A stretch of DNA of 64,000 nt from Candidatus Eisenbacteria bacterium (GTDB lineage: Bacteria > Eisenbacteria > RBG-16-71-46 > CAIMUX01 > VGJL01), in assembly GCA_016867495.1 (NCBI GenBank), contig VGJL01000003.1, forward strand, positions 1 to 64,000, read 5' to 3'. Under the pieces are notes generated by a model. That model searched no databases and was not told where the DNA came from. It saw nothing but the letters and a program-made list of their open reading frames with translations. The position numbers were made by a program, and so were the translations under genes. Shown here piece after piece: positions 15,983 through 25,008 of this stretch; position 1 is the stretch's first letter, and each line of letters starts with the position of its first letter.

Positions 15983-17644
15983 TTGCCCTTGACCATCATC
16001 CGTCCTCTCCTGCTCGTTGTCGCGCTCTCGCCCCTCTGGGCGCCGGTCCTTCTATCGGCATCCGAGGATGCGATGAACCACTACATCCTGGCGATCGAGG
16101 CCGCCCACAGCGGCGACCTCGACGCTGCCGTGTCGCACATGCAGGCGGCCTGGCGGGCCGACACCTCCGCCGTGGAGATCCCGCGGGAGCTGGCCAGGTT
16201 CCTCATCGACGCGGGCCGGCCGCGAGAGGCGGTCGACCCCGCCCGCCGCGCGATCCATCTCGCCCCCGACGATCCGGAGTCGAGCTGGCTCCTCGGCTGG
16301 GCCCTTAGCCGCTCGGGGCAGAACGCCGAGGCGATACCGTCGCTGCTCGCGGCGTGGCAGCGCGATCGACGCAACCGCACCTACCTTACCGCTCTCATCT
16401 CTGTCTTCGAATCGGAGGGAAGGCTCCAGGACGCCCTCGACCTGCTGACTCCCACGAAGGGCGGCGTCGACCCGGACGATCCGTATCTGTTCGCACGGAG
16501 GGCGGGCCTGTTGGGTCGTCTCGGCCGCCAGGTCGAAGGGCTTGGCGATCTGGCGAGCGCCGTCTCGCTGTCCCCGACCTATCCCGGGCTCGTTGACCAC
16601 CTGCTTGCGCTCTGCTGGCGACTCGGCCCATCCGAGGCGACGGTGTCGGCCCTGGAGAGGGTCCTGGCCGTGGCGCCGAACCGGGCAGACATCAGGCGCG
16701 AGCTGGCGCGAGTCTATCTCTCGTTGAACCGCCCCGATGAAGCCATGACTCATCTGGAGACGCTGATGGCCGCGGGCGCTGCGGACGGGAGCGCGCAGAT
16801 GCAGCTCGGGATCCTCTACTTCGGAAGGGAGCGGCTCGCCGAAGCGATCCGCCTCTTTCGCGGCGCCCGCGCGATCGACCCGGATCTGCGGGAGTCGGCG
16901 GAGTGGCTCTGGCGCTCTCTCAACAGGGCGGACAGCCTGAACGCGGCGCTCGCGCTGGCGGATACGCTGATCTCGGCCTCCCCCGAGGTCGCGGGCCACC
17001 ACTGGCTCCGGGCCCTCTCCCTCGCCCGGCTCAACAGGCCTCTCGAGGCGCTCGCTTCCCTGGATCAAGTCCTAGAGAGGAGCCCGGATGAGCGCGAGGC
17101 GCGCCTGATGGCCGCGGCCCTCCTCGAGGATCTGGACAGGACGCCCGAGGCGCGCCTCCACCTCGAACGCCTCGCGCGGCTCGCCCCGTCCGATCGGGAG
17201 GTCCTCTTCCGCCTGGGAGTCCTGGACGAGAGGTCAGGCGACATCGCCGGCTCGATCGGGTGGTTCGAGCAGCTTCTGCGGGCCTACCCGGATGACGCTC
17301 TCGCCCTCAACTACTTGGGGTATCTCCTCGCCGACCGGGGACTCGATCTGGAGAAGGCCGTCGCCTACACTTCCCGGGCGGTCAGCCTGGACGGGAAGAA
17401 CCCCGCCTTCCTGGACAGCTACGGGTGGGCGCTTTTCCGCAGCGGCCGGAACGCAGATGCGATCCCGCACCTGGAGGAAGCGGCGCGGCTCGCCCCCGGG
17501 GAGACGGAGATCGGGATCCACCTGGCCAAGGCCTACAGGGAAAGCGGGCGGGTGGGGGAGGCGCGGAAGATCCTCGACCAGATACTGGCCAGGGAGCCGA
17601 ACGAGCGGCGGGCGCGCGAGCTGCTACAATTATGGGTTGAATGA
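15983..17644 (+). CDS. Exported tetratricopeptide-repeat protein
   Basis: 553 residues. A hydrophobic N-terminal segment (IIRPLLLVVALSPLWAPVLL) looks like a signal peptide. The rest is about fourteen TPR-like units with the usual A-x-x-x-Y/L-P spacing (for example 'NPAFLDSYGWALFRSGRNADAIPHLEEAARLAPGE', read in parts). TPR scaffolds mediate protein interactions; no enzymatic domain is seen. TTG 15983 is close to AAGGGG, and TTG 15989 has better spacing. TAGGAT at 15956-15961 with a preceding TGTG may be an extended -10. The sigma-factor gene begins 80 bases after the stop. Confidence 0.8.
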   Translation: MPLTIIRPLLLVVALSPLWAPVLLSASEDAMNHYILAIEAAHSGDLDAAVSHMQAAWRADTSAVEIPRELARFLIDAGRPREAVDPARRAIHLAPDDPESSWLLGWALSRSGQNAEAIPSLLAAWQRDRRNRTYLTALISVFESEGRLQDALDLLTPTKGGVDPDDPYLFARRAGLLGRLGRQVEGLGDLASAVSLSPTYPGLVDHLLALCWRLGPSEATVSALERVLAVAPNRADIRRELARVYLSLNRPDEAMTHLETLMAAGAADGSAQMQLGILYFGRERLAEAIRLFRGARAIDPDLRESAEWLWRSLNRADSLNAALALADTLISASPEVAGHHWLRALSLARLNRPLEALASLDQVLERSPDEREARLMAAALLEDLDRTPEARLHLERLARLAPSDREVLFRLGVLDERSGDIAGSIGWFEQLLRAYPDDALALNYLGYLLADRGLDLEKAVAYTSRAVSLDGKNPAFLDSYGWALFRSGRNADAIPHLEEAARLAPGETEIGIHLAKAYRESGRVGEARKILDQILAREPNERRARELLQLWVE

Positions 17645-17724
17645 GCCGGCAGGGCGCTCTCCGGGGCGCGACGGGAACCTTAGGCGGCCCAGCGGGGTAG
17701 CACCCCGTGCGGACAGGAGAGTGA

Positions 17725-18354
17725 ATGGCGACAGGGGACGATCACCATTCGGCCCTCGATCTGGATCGACTCTCGGACGAAGGGCTGATGGAGGAGATCG
17801 TTCGAGGGTCCGAGGCTGCGTTCGCGGCGCTGGTGGCCCGATATCAGAGTCGGATCATCAACGTGGTGGCCCGGCTGATCGGAGATCGCGACCGCGCGCG
17901 GGAGATCGCGCAGGAGACGTTTCTGCGCGTGTTCATTCATCGAGAACGGTACAGGCCGAGCGGGAAGTTCAGCACATGGCTCTACACGATCGCGATGAAC
18001 CTCGGGAAGAACGAGATTCGCCGCCGCGTCCGCGCCCGCGGCTCGGTGTCTCTCGACAAGCTTCTCGAGGTGGCAGGGGATTCGGGCGGATTCGTTGCCG
18101 ATCCCTCTCCGGGGCCGGACCGTCTCTTCAGGCGTCGCGAGGTGGAGACGAAGGTGGCGGCCGCCGTGGAGCGCCTGCCCAGGAAGTTCCGCGAAGTGGT
18201 CGTCCTGCGCGACATACAGCAGCTTTCGTACGAGGAGATCGGCGAGGTCTTGCGCATTCCGGGTGGCACCGTGCGCTCACGCATCAACCGGGCCCGTCTG
18301 GCCCTGAAGGAACTCTTGGATCCGGCAATCGAGGGCAAAATCCATGAAATGTAA
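17725..18354 (+). CDS. ECF-family RNA polymerase sigma factor (RpoE-like)
   Basis: 209 residues. Region 2 is evident from 'AFAALVARYQSRI' through 'EIAQETFLRVFI' and 'FSTWLYTIAMNLGKNEIRRR'. Region 4 is the C-terminal helix-turn-helix 'LSYEEIGEVLRIPGGTVRSRINRAR'. A linker of about 35 residues separates them. It overlaps the downstream zinc anti-sigma gene by 11 bases, the usual cognate-pair arrangement. The HtrA-like third gene suggests an envelope-stress theme. Its own target promoters cannot be identified here. Confidence 0.92.
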   Translation: MATGDDHHSALDLDRLSDEGLMEEIVRGSEAAFAALVARYQSRIINVVARLIGDRDRAREIAQETFLRVFIHRERYRPSGKFSTWLYTIAMNLGKNEIRRRVRARGSVSLDKLLEVAGDSGGFVADPSPGPDRLFRRREVETKVAAAVERLPRKFREVVVLRDIQQLSYEEIGEVLRIPGGTVRSRINRARLALKELLDPAIEGKIHEM

Positions 18355-19027
18355 GACAGCCCGCAGCCTATTCTCGCTGCGGCTCGATGATGGACTGAGC
18401 TACGCGGAGCAGCGCGAGCTTGCGGAACACCTGGATGCCTGCCCGGGCTGCAAGGCGGAGTTCCTGGGCGTCGAGAGGACGGTCGGCCTGGTCAGGGGCC
18501 TGTCCGAGGTCCAAGCCCCGGAGGGGTTCGTCCAGGATGTCCTCCGCGCGGCGCGCGGGCTCCGACCCACGGCAACGGCGAGGCCCGCCGAACCGAGCCT
18601 CTGGGAACGGCTGCGGGGATTCGCATCGGCCCTTGCCTTCGAGCCATCGCCGCGGCTGGCTGCGGCAGCCCTCGCTCTGGGCCTGATCGTGGGCGTCTCC
18701 GGATCTGTCTTCTTCTTCGGCGACTCTCCGTCCCCGCAGGTCGCGCAGACGACCCCCGCCACGGCCCCGTCGGCCCCCTTGGTCGATTCCGGCGTGGAGA
18801 CGCCGGGGGCGGAGGCCCCGTTGCCCTCCGGCCCCTTCGAGGATCTGGTCCAGGTGATGATGAAGCGCGCGGAGAGCGCCGCCGCAGGGGCGGCCGACAC
18901 CGCCGGCCCGCAGCTTCCCGAGTGGGGCGCAGGCTGGGACCCGTCCGTCCATGGCCAGCAGGTCGGATTCGGACCGCGTTCGAGAAGGGACAGAGGTGGT
19001 GACGGATCGGGATACATCATCTTCTGA
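18344..19027 (+). CDS. Zinc-binding anti-sigma factor (ZAS type), membrane-anchored
   Basis: 227 residues. The N-terminal zinc anti-sigma motif is complete: Cys3, His29, Cys33, Cys36 (C-x25-H-x3-C-x2-C). A transmembrane segment lies near residues 105-125, and the C-terminal 100 residues would be periplasmic, rich in Pro/Ala/Gly. It should sequester the adjacent ECF sigma factor at the inner membrane until released. Its 3' end overlaps the next gene by about 30 bases, so the three genes form one coupled unit. Confidence 0.88.
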   Translation: MKCKTARSLFSLRLDDGLSYAEQRELAEHLDACPGCKAEFLGVERTVGLVRGLSEVQAPEGFVQDVLRAARGLRPTATARPAEPSLWERLRGFASALAFEPSPRLAAAALALGLIVGVSGSVFFFGDSPSPQVAQTTPATAPSAPLVDSGVETPGAEAPLPSGPFEDLVQVMMKRAESAAAGAADTAGPQLPEWGAGWDPSVHGQQVGFGPRSRRDRGGDGSGYIIF

Positions 19028-20219
19028 TCGTCCCCGGCCGCGCCTCCTCGCGCTCCTCGCCCTGGGACTCCCCTGGCTCCTGCTCGCGGAAGGCTCGGGA
19101 GGCGGGGCGCTCGAGGAGAGCCTCGATCGAATCCTGCGGGAGTCGAGACCGGGCGTGGTGCAGGTCGATGTCCGCCGCCCCCTGAACTTGAATCTTCCCC
19201 GCGAGGCCGTCCGCCCGGCGCGCGGCGCGCCGGCGGTCCTGCGACTTCAGGGGAATGGGGTCGTCTGGGACGCCCGGGGCCACATCGTCACGGACTCCGA
19301 CCTGGCGCAGCCGGGCGACACCCTGCGCGTGCTCGACGGCGACGGCGGCATCCATCCGGCCGAGTACGTAGGCCAGATCCCGGAGGCGGGGATCAGCCTC
19401 ATACGGTGCGCCCTTCCCAGAGACATGAGACCGCTCCCGCGGAGCGAAGCATCCCTCTCGTCCGACTGGGCGTGGGCGCTGATCCTCGGCTACTCCGCGA
19501 CCAGCTCCTCGGAGCAACTGAGGGTCGCGAGGCTTCGAGGAGGGTTGATGCGCGATGGCTCTCCGCGGGCGCGCCTCGAGGGTCCGATCGATTCCGGTCT
19601 CGGGGGAGCGGGCGTGCTCGATGGCGATGGCCGCCTGCTGGGCCTCGTCCTGGGCGAGGGTTCGGAGAGCGTGTTGCTCAGGTCCAGCGCTAGAAACGAC
19701 TCCCCCGTCGAGTACTGCATGCATGTGGGGGGATCGGTCGAGTCAGGCTGGGTCGTCCCGGTTCGACAGATCGAGGATGCCGTGGCCTCGCTGGCGGCGC
19801 CCGAGGCTCGTCCCCAAGGCTTCCTCGGCGTCCGCGTCGATCTGCCTGCCGGCGGCGCTCCGTCCGGCGGGTCGGCCGGTGTCACTGTGGCCGGCGTCCT
19901 GCCCGGAAGCCCCGCCGAGGAGGCGGGACTGCGTCCGGGAGACCGGCTCGTGGGTTTCGACGGCGTCCCCGTGACGAGTTGGGACGACCTCACGCGCCGC
20001 GTGGCCCTGCTCGATCCCGGGCGCTTCGTTCGGATCGATCTCCGGAGAGCGGGAGCCGAGACGGCGATGCGCGTGCGGCTCGGCGACCGCAGCCACATGA
20101 TCTGGAGGGAGAAGCAGCGACGGCTCGCGGATAACCGCGAGAAGATGCTCCGGTATCAGATCGAGGGCCTTCACCAACAGCTCGAGCTGCTTCGACACCG
20201 CATCGTCTCCTCGAGATAG
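18996..20219 (+). CDS. HtrA/DegS-like PDZ protein with degenerate protease triad
   Basis: 407 residues from GTG 18996, which follows GAAGGGA; ATG 18951 would add 15. An N-terminal hydrophobic segment (LLALLALGLPWLLLAEG) is followed by a trypsin-like domain and a PDZ domain ('GFLGVRVDLPAG... GVLPGSPAEEAGLRPGDRLVGFDG') and a basic, coiled-coil-like C-terminus. The places where HtrA proteases carry His, Asp and Ser are altered: HIVTDSDLA has no TNxH, EAGISLIRC lacks the Asp of DxAxL, and SGLGGAG replaces GNSGGP. It is probably a non-catalytic sensor or scaffold. Its place after sigma and anti-sigma genes recalls DegS in sigma-E control, but proteolysis would need another enzyme. Confidence 0.75.
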   Translation: MVTDRDTSSSDRPRPRLLALLALGLPWLLLAEGSGGGALEESLDRILRESRPGVVQVDVRRPLNLNLPREAVRPARGAPAVLRLQGNGVVWDARGHIVTDSDLAQPGDTLRVLDGDGGIHPAEYVGQIPEAGISLIRCALPRDMRPLPRSEASLSSDWAWALILGYSATSSSEQLRVARLRGGLMRDGSPRARLEGPIDSGLGGAGVLDGDGRLLGLVLGEGSESVLLRSSARNDSPVEYCMHVGGSVESGWVVPVRQIEDAVASLAAPEARPQGFLGVRVDLPAGGAPSGGSAGVTVAGVLPGSPAEEAGLRPGDRLVGFDGVPVTSWDDLTRRVALLDPGRFVRIDLRRAGAETAMRVRLGDRSHMIWREKQRRLADNREKMLRYQIEGLHQQLELLRHRIVSSR

Positions 20220-20282
20220 GGGGCAGCTAGACAGCGCGGGAGTCGGTTGGTAGTGTCACCCCGCAAGGGGGATCTGCGAGCC

Positions 20283-21368
20283 GTGCGAGAGATCCGGATC
20301 GCGCTCAAGAGTTCGGCCTATCGATACCTGCTCGCCGGCCTCGACGGATGGGCGGACCTTCCTTGCCCGGAGCTCGAAGGCCGGGGCCGGGGAGCCGTGC
20401 TGGTTACGGACCACACCGTAAGGGATCTCTGGTCCGCGGAAGTCCTCCGAGCGCTCGGTAGACGCGGGATCGAACCGCGCGTCATCTCCATTCCTCCCGG
20501 GGAGCCATCGAAGGCGCTCGAGACGTACGAACGGGTGGTCCGCGAGACCCGCGACGCAGGTCTCCTGCGGGACGGCCTGGTGTTGGCCCTGGGCGGGGGG
20601 GTCGTCGGAGACCTGGCCGGATTCGCAGCGGCCACGTACATGAGAGGCGTGGATTGGATCTCGCTCCCGACGACGCTTCTCTCCATGGCCGACTCCGGCG
20701 TTGGCGGGAAGGTCGGGCTCGACTGCGCCGGCGAGAAGAACCTGATCGGCGCCTTTCATCATCCCAGTCTGGTTCTGTGCGCAGTAGGCTTTCTGGACAC
20801 TCTTCCCGATGTCGAATTCGCGAACGGCATGGCCGAAGTCGTGAAGGTCGCGCTCCTCGGGGATCCAGATCTCTTCGCGATCCTGGAGGAGAGAGCGGAT
20901 CGCATCCGGGCCAGAGAACGGAGTCTCCTGGAAGAGATCATCGAGAGGGGCGTGAGGGTGAAGGCCCGCATCGTGGAGCGGGATCCCGACGAGCGCGGCG
21001 ACCGGCGCCTCCTCAACCTCGGCCACACGATCGGCCACGCCATCGAGGCTGCGGGAGGATACAGGCGGCACCGCCACGGCGAGGCCGTGGCGATCGGCCT
21101 GGTCGCTGCGTGCCATCTCTCTACTATGCTTGGGGTTAGTGACGCCGCGCATCGAGATCGCGTGACGCGTCTGCTCCAACGATATAATCTTCCAATCCGT
21201 TGTCCAGAAACAAGTTGGAACGATCTCAAGCCACACATCGCAATCGACAAGAAGGGGACCGCGGCGGGGCGGGCCTGCGTATTGACAGGAGGAGTCGGCG
21301 TTGCTAGCGTCCATGAACGAGTTCCGGAGGCCTCCGTGCAGGAAGCGGCGGCCTTTGTGCTTGCTTGA
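20283..21368 (+). CDS. aroB: 3-dehydroquinate synthase
   Basis: Shikimate-pathway enzyme converting DAHP to 3-dehydroquinate. From GTG 20283 (AAGGGGG 11 bases upstream) it has 361 residues; TTG 20247 would give 373. The NAD-binding 'LALGGGVVGDLAGFAAATYMRG', 'PTTLLSMADSGVGGK', 'KNLIGAFHHP' and the metal histidines in 'LNLGHTIGHAIE' and 'HGEAVAIG' are all present. The 3' third has a noticeably lower G+C patch (about 21115-21250) and a promoter-like pair for aroQ. Confidence 0.94.
   Translation: MREIRIALKSSAYRYLLAGLDGWADLPCPELEGRGRGAVLVTDHTVRDLWSAEVLRALGRRGIEPRVISIPPGEPSKALETYERVVRETRDAGLLRDGLVLALGGGVVGDLAGFAAATYMRGVDWISLPTTLLSMADSGVGGKVGLDCAGEKNLIGAFHHPSLVLCAVGFLDTLPDVEFANGMAEVVKVALLGDPDLFAILEERADRIRARERSLLEEIIERGVRVKARIVERDPDERGDRRLLNLGHTIGHAIEAAGGYRRHRHGEAVAIGLVAACHLSTMLGVSDAAHRDRVTRLLQRYNLPIRCPETSWNDLKPHIAIDKKGTAAGRACVLTGGVGVASVHERVPEASVQEAAAFVLA
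21282..21310 (+). promoter_or_regulatory. Putative internal promoter for aroQ
   Basis: TTGACA (21282-21287), 17-bp spacer, TAGCGT (21305-21310), inside the 3' end of aroB and about 60 bases before the aroQ ATG. It resembles the other TTGAC-N17-TAG pairs in this window. Confidence 0.4.
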
Positions 21369-21371
21369 TCG

Positions 21372-21812
21372 ATGAAACCGATCCTGGTTCTGAACGGCCC
21401 GAACCTCAATCTCCTTGGGCTTCGCGAGCCTGAGGTCTATGGGACGGCCACCCTGGGCGATCTCGAGAGGGAGGTCAGGGAGGAGGCTCAGTCCCTTGGG
21501 TTGTCGCTGGAGTTCTTTCAAAGCAACCATGAGGGGGTTCTGATCGATCGGCTGCACGAAGCGCGCGGCAAGGTCTTGGGCGCCCTGCTCAACCCGGGGG
21601 GGCTGACCCACACGAGCGTCGCCCTGAGGGACGCCATCGCGGCGGTGGACTTCCCGGTCATCGAGGTCCACCTCTCGAATCCGCAGCGCCGGGAGGAGTT
21701 CCGCCACAGGGACCTCATAGCCGCGGCCTGCCGCGGGACGATTGCCGGGCTCGGTGTCCATGGATACCGACTGGGCCTTCGCGCCCTCTTCGCCATCGCA
21801 CGGGAGCGGTAG
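21372..21812 (+). CDS. aroQ: 3-dehydroquinate dehydratase, type II
   Basis: 146-residue dodecameric type II DHQase, the shikimate-pathway step after AroB. Signature '[17 protein letters not shown]' with the catalytic Tyr, flexible-loop Arg, '[15 protein letters not shown]' with the Asn/His region, and '[15 protein letters not shown]'. Full length. It lies 3 bases after aroB. Confidence 0.95.
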   Translation: MKPILVLNGPNLNLLGLREPEVYGTATLGDLEREVREEAQSLGLSLEFFQSNHEGVLIDRLHEARGKVLGALLNPGGLTHTSVALRDAIAAVDFPVIEVHLSNPQRREEFRHRDLIAAACRGTIAGLGVHGYRLGLRALFAIARER

Positions 21813-21840
21813 CGGGACAGCGCGGGCCTCAGGAGGGGAA

Positions 21841-22356
<516 letters not shown>

Positions 22357-22427
22357 CCCGCGGGTCGCCTTCTCCGCCTGATAGGGCCCGCACTCTGGAC
22401 CTGAACCCGGCAAAGGATGCGCACGTG

Positions 22428-23579
22428 ATGGACCTCCGCAGAATCCTGGAAGAGATGATCGAACGGGGCGCCTCGGACCTCCACTTGAAGGTCGGCAGCC
22501 GCCCCACGCTTCGGATCGACGGCACCCTCTACCCGACGGAAGGGGAGCCGACCACGCAGAGAGAGCTCGAGGGTGTGATCGAGCAGATCCTCACGCCCGA
22601 GCAACGGACCCACTTCGAGGAGCACAGGGAGATCGACTTCGCCTTCGGGATCGCCGGTCTCGCCCGGTTCCGCTCCAACTTCTACTACCAGAGAGGCACG
22701 ATCGCGATGGCGATCCGTCACGTGCCCCTCGGGGTGCCGGCCATCGAGGAGCTGAACCTCCCGCCGATCGTCGAGCAGCTCGCCCTTCGTCCCAGGGGGC
22801 TCGTCCTCGTGACGGGCACGGTGGGAAGCGGGAAGAGCACGACCCTTGCCGCGATGATCGATTCGATCAACCGCAGCTTGGCGAGGAACGTCATCACGAT
22901 CGAGGATCCCGTCGAGTTCCTCCATCGCGACGACAAGAGCCTGATCAGCCAGCGCGAGGTCTCGCTCGACACCGCGAGTTTCGCGGAAGCGCTGCGGCAC
23001 ATCCTGCGCCAGGACCCGGACGTGATCCTGCTCGGGGAGATCCGCGACAAGGAGACCATGTCGATCGCCCTCATGGCGGCCGATACGGGACACCTGGTCC
23101 TCTCGACGCTCCACACGGTCGATGCCGGCCAGACAGTCAACAGGATCATCTCCTTCTATCCGCCGCATCAGCACGACGAGGTTCGCTTCCTTCTCGCCAA
23201 CACGCTGCAGGCGGTCATCAGCCAGAGGCTGATCCCGAGGGCGAACGGCAAGGGAAGAGTTCCCGCAGTCGAGGTGATGATCAACACCCCGACGATCCAG
23301 GAGTACCTCCTAGATCCAGAGAAGACGATCCAGATCAAGCAGGCGATCCACGAGGGGGTCAACCAGTACGGGATGCAGACCTTCGATCAGTCCTTGATGA
23401 GGCTCTACCGCGAGAGCCTTGTCACGCTCGAGGAGGCGATTCACGCATCCACGAGCCCGACCGAGTTCGAGCTCCGCATCAGGGGGATCCAGTCCTCGAG
23501 CGACGCGAAGTGGGCCTTGTTCGAGGGCACGGGAGAGACGGCGGAGGGGAAGGAACGCCGCGCGAGCGCGGGGCGTTAG
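22428..23579 (+). CDS. PilT/PilU-family type IV pilus ATPase
   Basis: 383-residue hexameric secretion-type ATPase that would power pilus retraction. N-terminal 'LEEMIERGASDLHLKVGSRPTLRIDG' is the PilT opening. Walker A is GTVGSGKSTT, the Asp box is 'ITIEDPVEFLH', Walker B is 'DVILLGEIRD' and the His box is 'STLHTVDAGQTVNRI'. The C-terminus ('MQTFDQSLMRLYRESLVTLEEA') resembles PilU as much as PilT. It is inserted between accB and accC with no other pilus genes in view. Confidence 0.88.
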   Translation: MDLRRILEEMIERGASDLHLKVGSRPTLRIDGTLYPTEGEPTTQRELEGVIEQILTPEQRTHFEEHREIDFAFGIAGLARFRSNFYYQRGTIAMAIRHVPLGVPAIEELNLPPIVEQLALRPRGLVLVTGTVGSGKSTTLAAMIDSINRSLARNVITIEDPVEFLHRDDKSLISQREVSLDTASFAEALRHILRQDPDVILLGEIRDKETMSIALMAADTGHLVLSTLHTVDAGQTVNRIISFYPPHQHDEVRFLLANTLQAVISQRLIPRANGKGRVPAVEVMINTPTIQEYLLDPEKTIQIKQAIHEGVNQYGMQTFDQSLMRLYRESLVTLEEAIHASTSPTEFELRIRGIQSSSDAKWALFEGTGETAEGKERRASAGR

Positions 23580-23615
23580 GGGCGGGGCGATGCGAGGCGA
23601 CGGACCCGAGGCGCG

Positions 23616-24995
23616 ATGATCGGAAAGATACTGATCGCCAACAGGGGTGAGATCGCCTTGCGTGTCGCCCGGGCTTGTCGGGAGCTCGGAATCCGGACGG
23701 TGGCCGTCTACTCGGAGGCCGACGCCGACTCGCTCCATGTCCGGGCGGCCGACGAGTCGGTTTGCATCGGCCCGCCCAGGAGCAGGGAGAGCTATCTCAA
23801 CATTCCCCAGATCCTCTCGGCCGCGCAGATCACCAAGGCCGAAGCGATCCATCCCGGCTACGGGTTTCTCGCCGAGAACGCGCAATTCGCGGAGGCATGC
23901 GAGTCGAGCGGCGTGATCTTCATCGGTCCCGGCGCGGAGGCGATCCGCGGCATGGGGGACAAGGCGGTCGCGAAGTCCCTCATGCGGGAGGCCGGCGTGC
24001 CGGTCGTGCCGGGGAGCGACGGGATCGTCCCGACCGCCGCGGAGGCCGCCGCACTTGCCCAGGAGCTCGGCTATCCGGTGATCGTCAAGGCGAAGGACGG
24101 CGGGGGCGGCAAGGGGATGCGCATCGTCCGCGGCGCCGACGAGATGGAGCGCCTCTTCTCGATGGCGAAGGCCGAGGCGCAGGCCGCTTTCGGCGGCGAC
24201 GCCCTCTACTTGGAGAAGTTCGTGGAGCGGCCGAGGCACATCGAGATCCAGGTCATCGGCGACCACCAGGGAAACGTGGTCCATCTGGGGGAGCGGGACT
24301 GCTCGATCCAGCGCCGCCACCAGAAACTGATCGAGGAAGCGCCGAGCCCAGCCCTCACCAGGAGCATCCGCGAGGAGATGGGTAGGACCGCCGTGTCCGG
24401 AGCGCGGAGGATCGGCTACTCGAGCCTCGGGACCATGGAGTTCCTCTTTGAGGAGGCGACGGGGCGCTTCTTCTTCATGGAGATGAACACGCGGCTCCAG
24501 GTGGAGCATCCCATCACCGAGATGGTCACCGGGCTCGACCTGGTGAAACTCCAGATCCGGGTCGCGGCCGGCGAGGCGATCGGCTTGAGGCAGGAGGATG
24601 TGCGGATGGAAGGCCACGCGATCGAGTGCCGGATCAACGCGGAGGACCCCGACCACGACTTCAGGCCTTCGCCCGGGGAGGTCGCGCAGTTCCACCTTTC
24701 GGGGGGACCCGGCATCAGAATCGACAGCCACATGGTGGCGGGCGCGATCGTCTCGCCCCACTACGACTCGCTCGTCGCGAAGCTAATCGCCTTCGGCGCG
24801 GATCGCGACGAGGCCCTGGCCCGGATGGAGCGCGCCCTGGCCGAGGCGAGGATCGAAGGCGTTCACACGACCGTGCCGTTCCACCGCCAGGTGCTGGCCC
24901 ACCCCGACTTCCGCGCGGGGCGCTACGACACGAGCTTCCTGGATCGTATCCAGGCGAAGGCGGAGGAAGAAGGGGCAACCGCTCCCTCTCATTGA
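23616..24995 (+). CDS. accC: Acetyl-CoA carboxylase biotin carboxylase subunit
   Basis: 459-residue ATP-grasp enzyme that carboxylates biotin on AccB. N-terminal 'KILIANRGEIALRVARACRELGI', 'AIHPGYGFLAENA', glycine-rich 'KAKDGGGGKGMRIV', and the catalytic region 'EMNTRLQVEHPITEMVTG' are all intact. Length is normal, with a short charged tail. It is 36 bases downstream of the pilT-like gene and converges with the propeller gene with only 13 bases between. Confidence 0.95.
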   Translation: MIGKILIANRGEIALRVARACRELGIRTVAVYSEADADSLHVRAADESVCIGPPRSRESYLNIPQILSAAQITKAEAIHPGYGFLAENAQFAEACESSGVIFIGPGAEAIRGMGDKAVAKSLMREAGVPVVPGSDGIVPTAAEAAALAQELGYPVIVKAKDGGGGKGMRIVRGADEMERLFSMAKAEAQAAFGGDALYLEKFVERPRHIEIQVIGDHQGNVVHLGERDCSIQRRHQKLIEEAPSPALTRSIREEMGRTAVSGARRIGYSSLGTMEFLFEEATGRFFFMEMNTRLQVEHPITEMVTGLDLVKLQIRVAAGEAIGLRQEDVRMEGHAIECRINAEDPDHDFRPSPGEVAQFHLSGGPGIRIDSHMVAGAIVSPHYDSLVAKLIAFGADRDEALARMERALAEARIEGVHTTVPFHRQVLAHPDFRAGRYDTSFLDRIQAKAEEEGATAPSH

Positions 24996-25008
24996 TGCGC
25001 AGCGCGAG

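Noticed and set aside
18951-18995. ATG 18951 as the start of the HtrA-like gene
   Set aside because: It would overlap the anti-sigma gene by 77 bases and adds hydrophilic residues before the signal segment; GTG 18996 has a Shine-Dalgarno just upstream. Not excluded.
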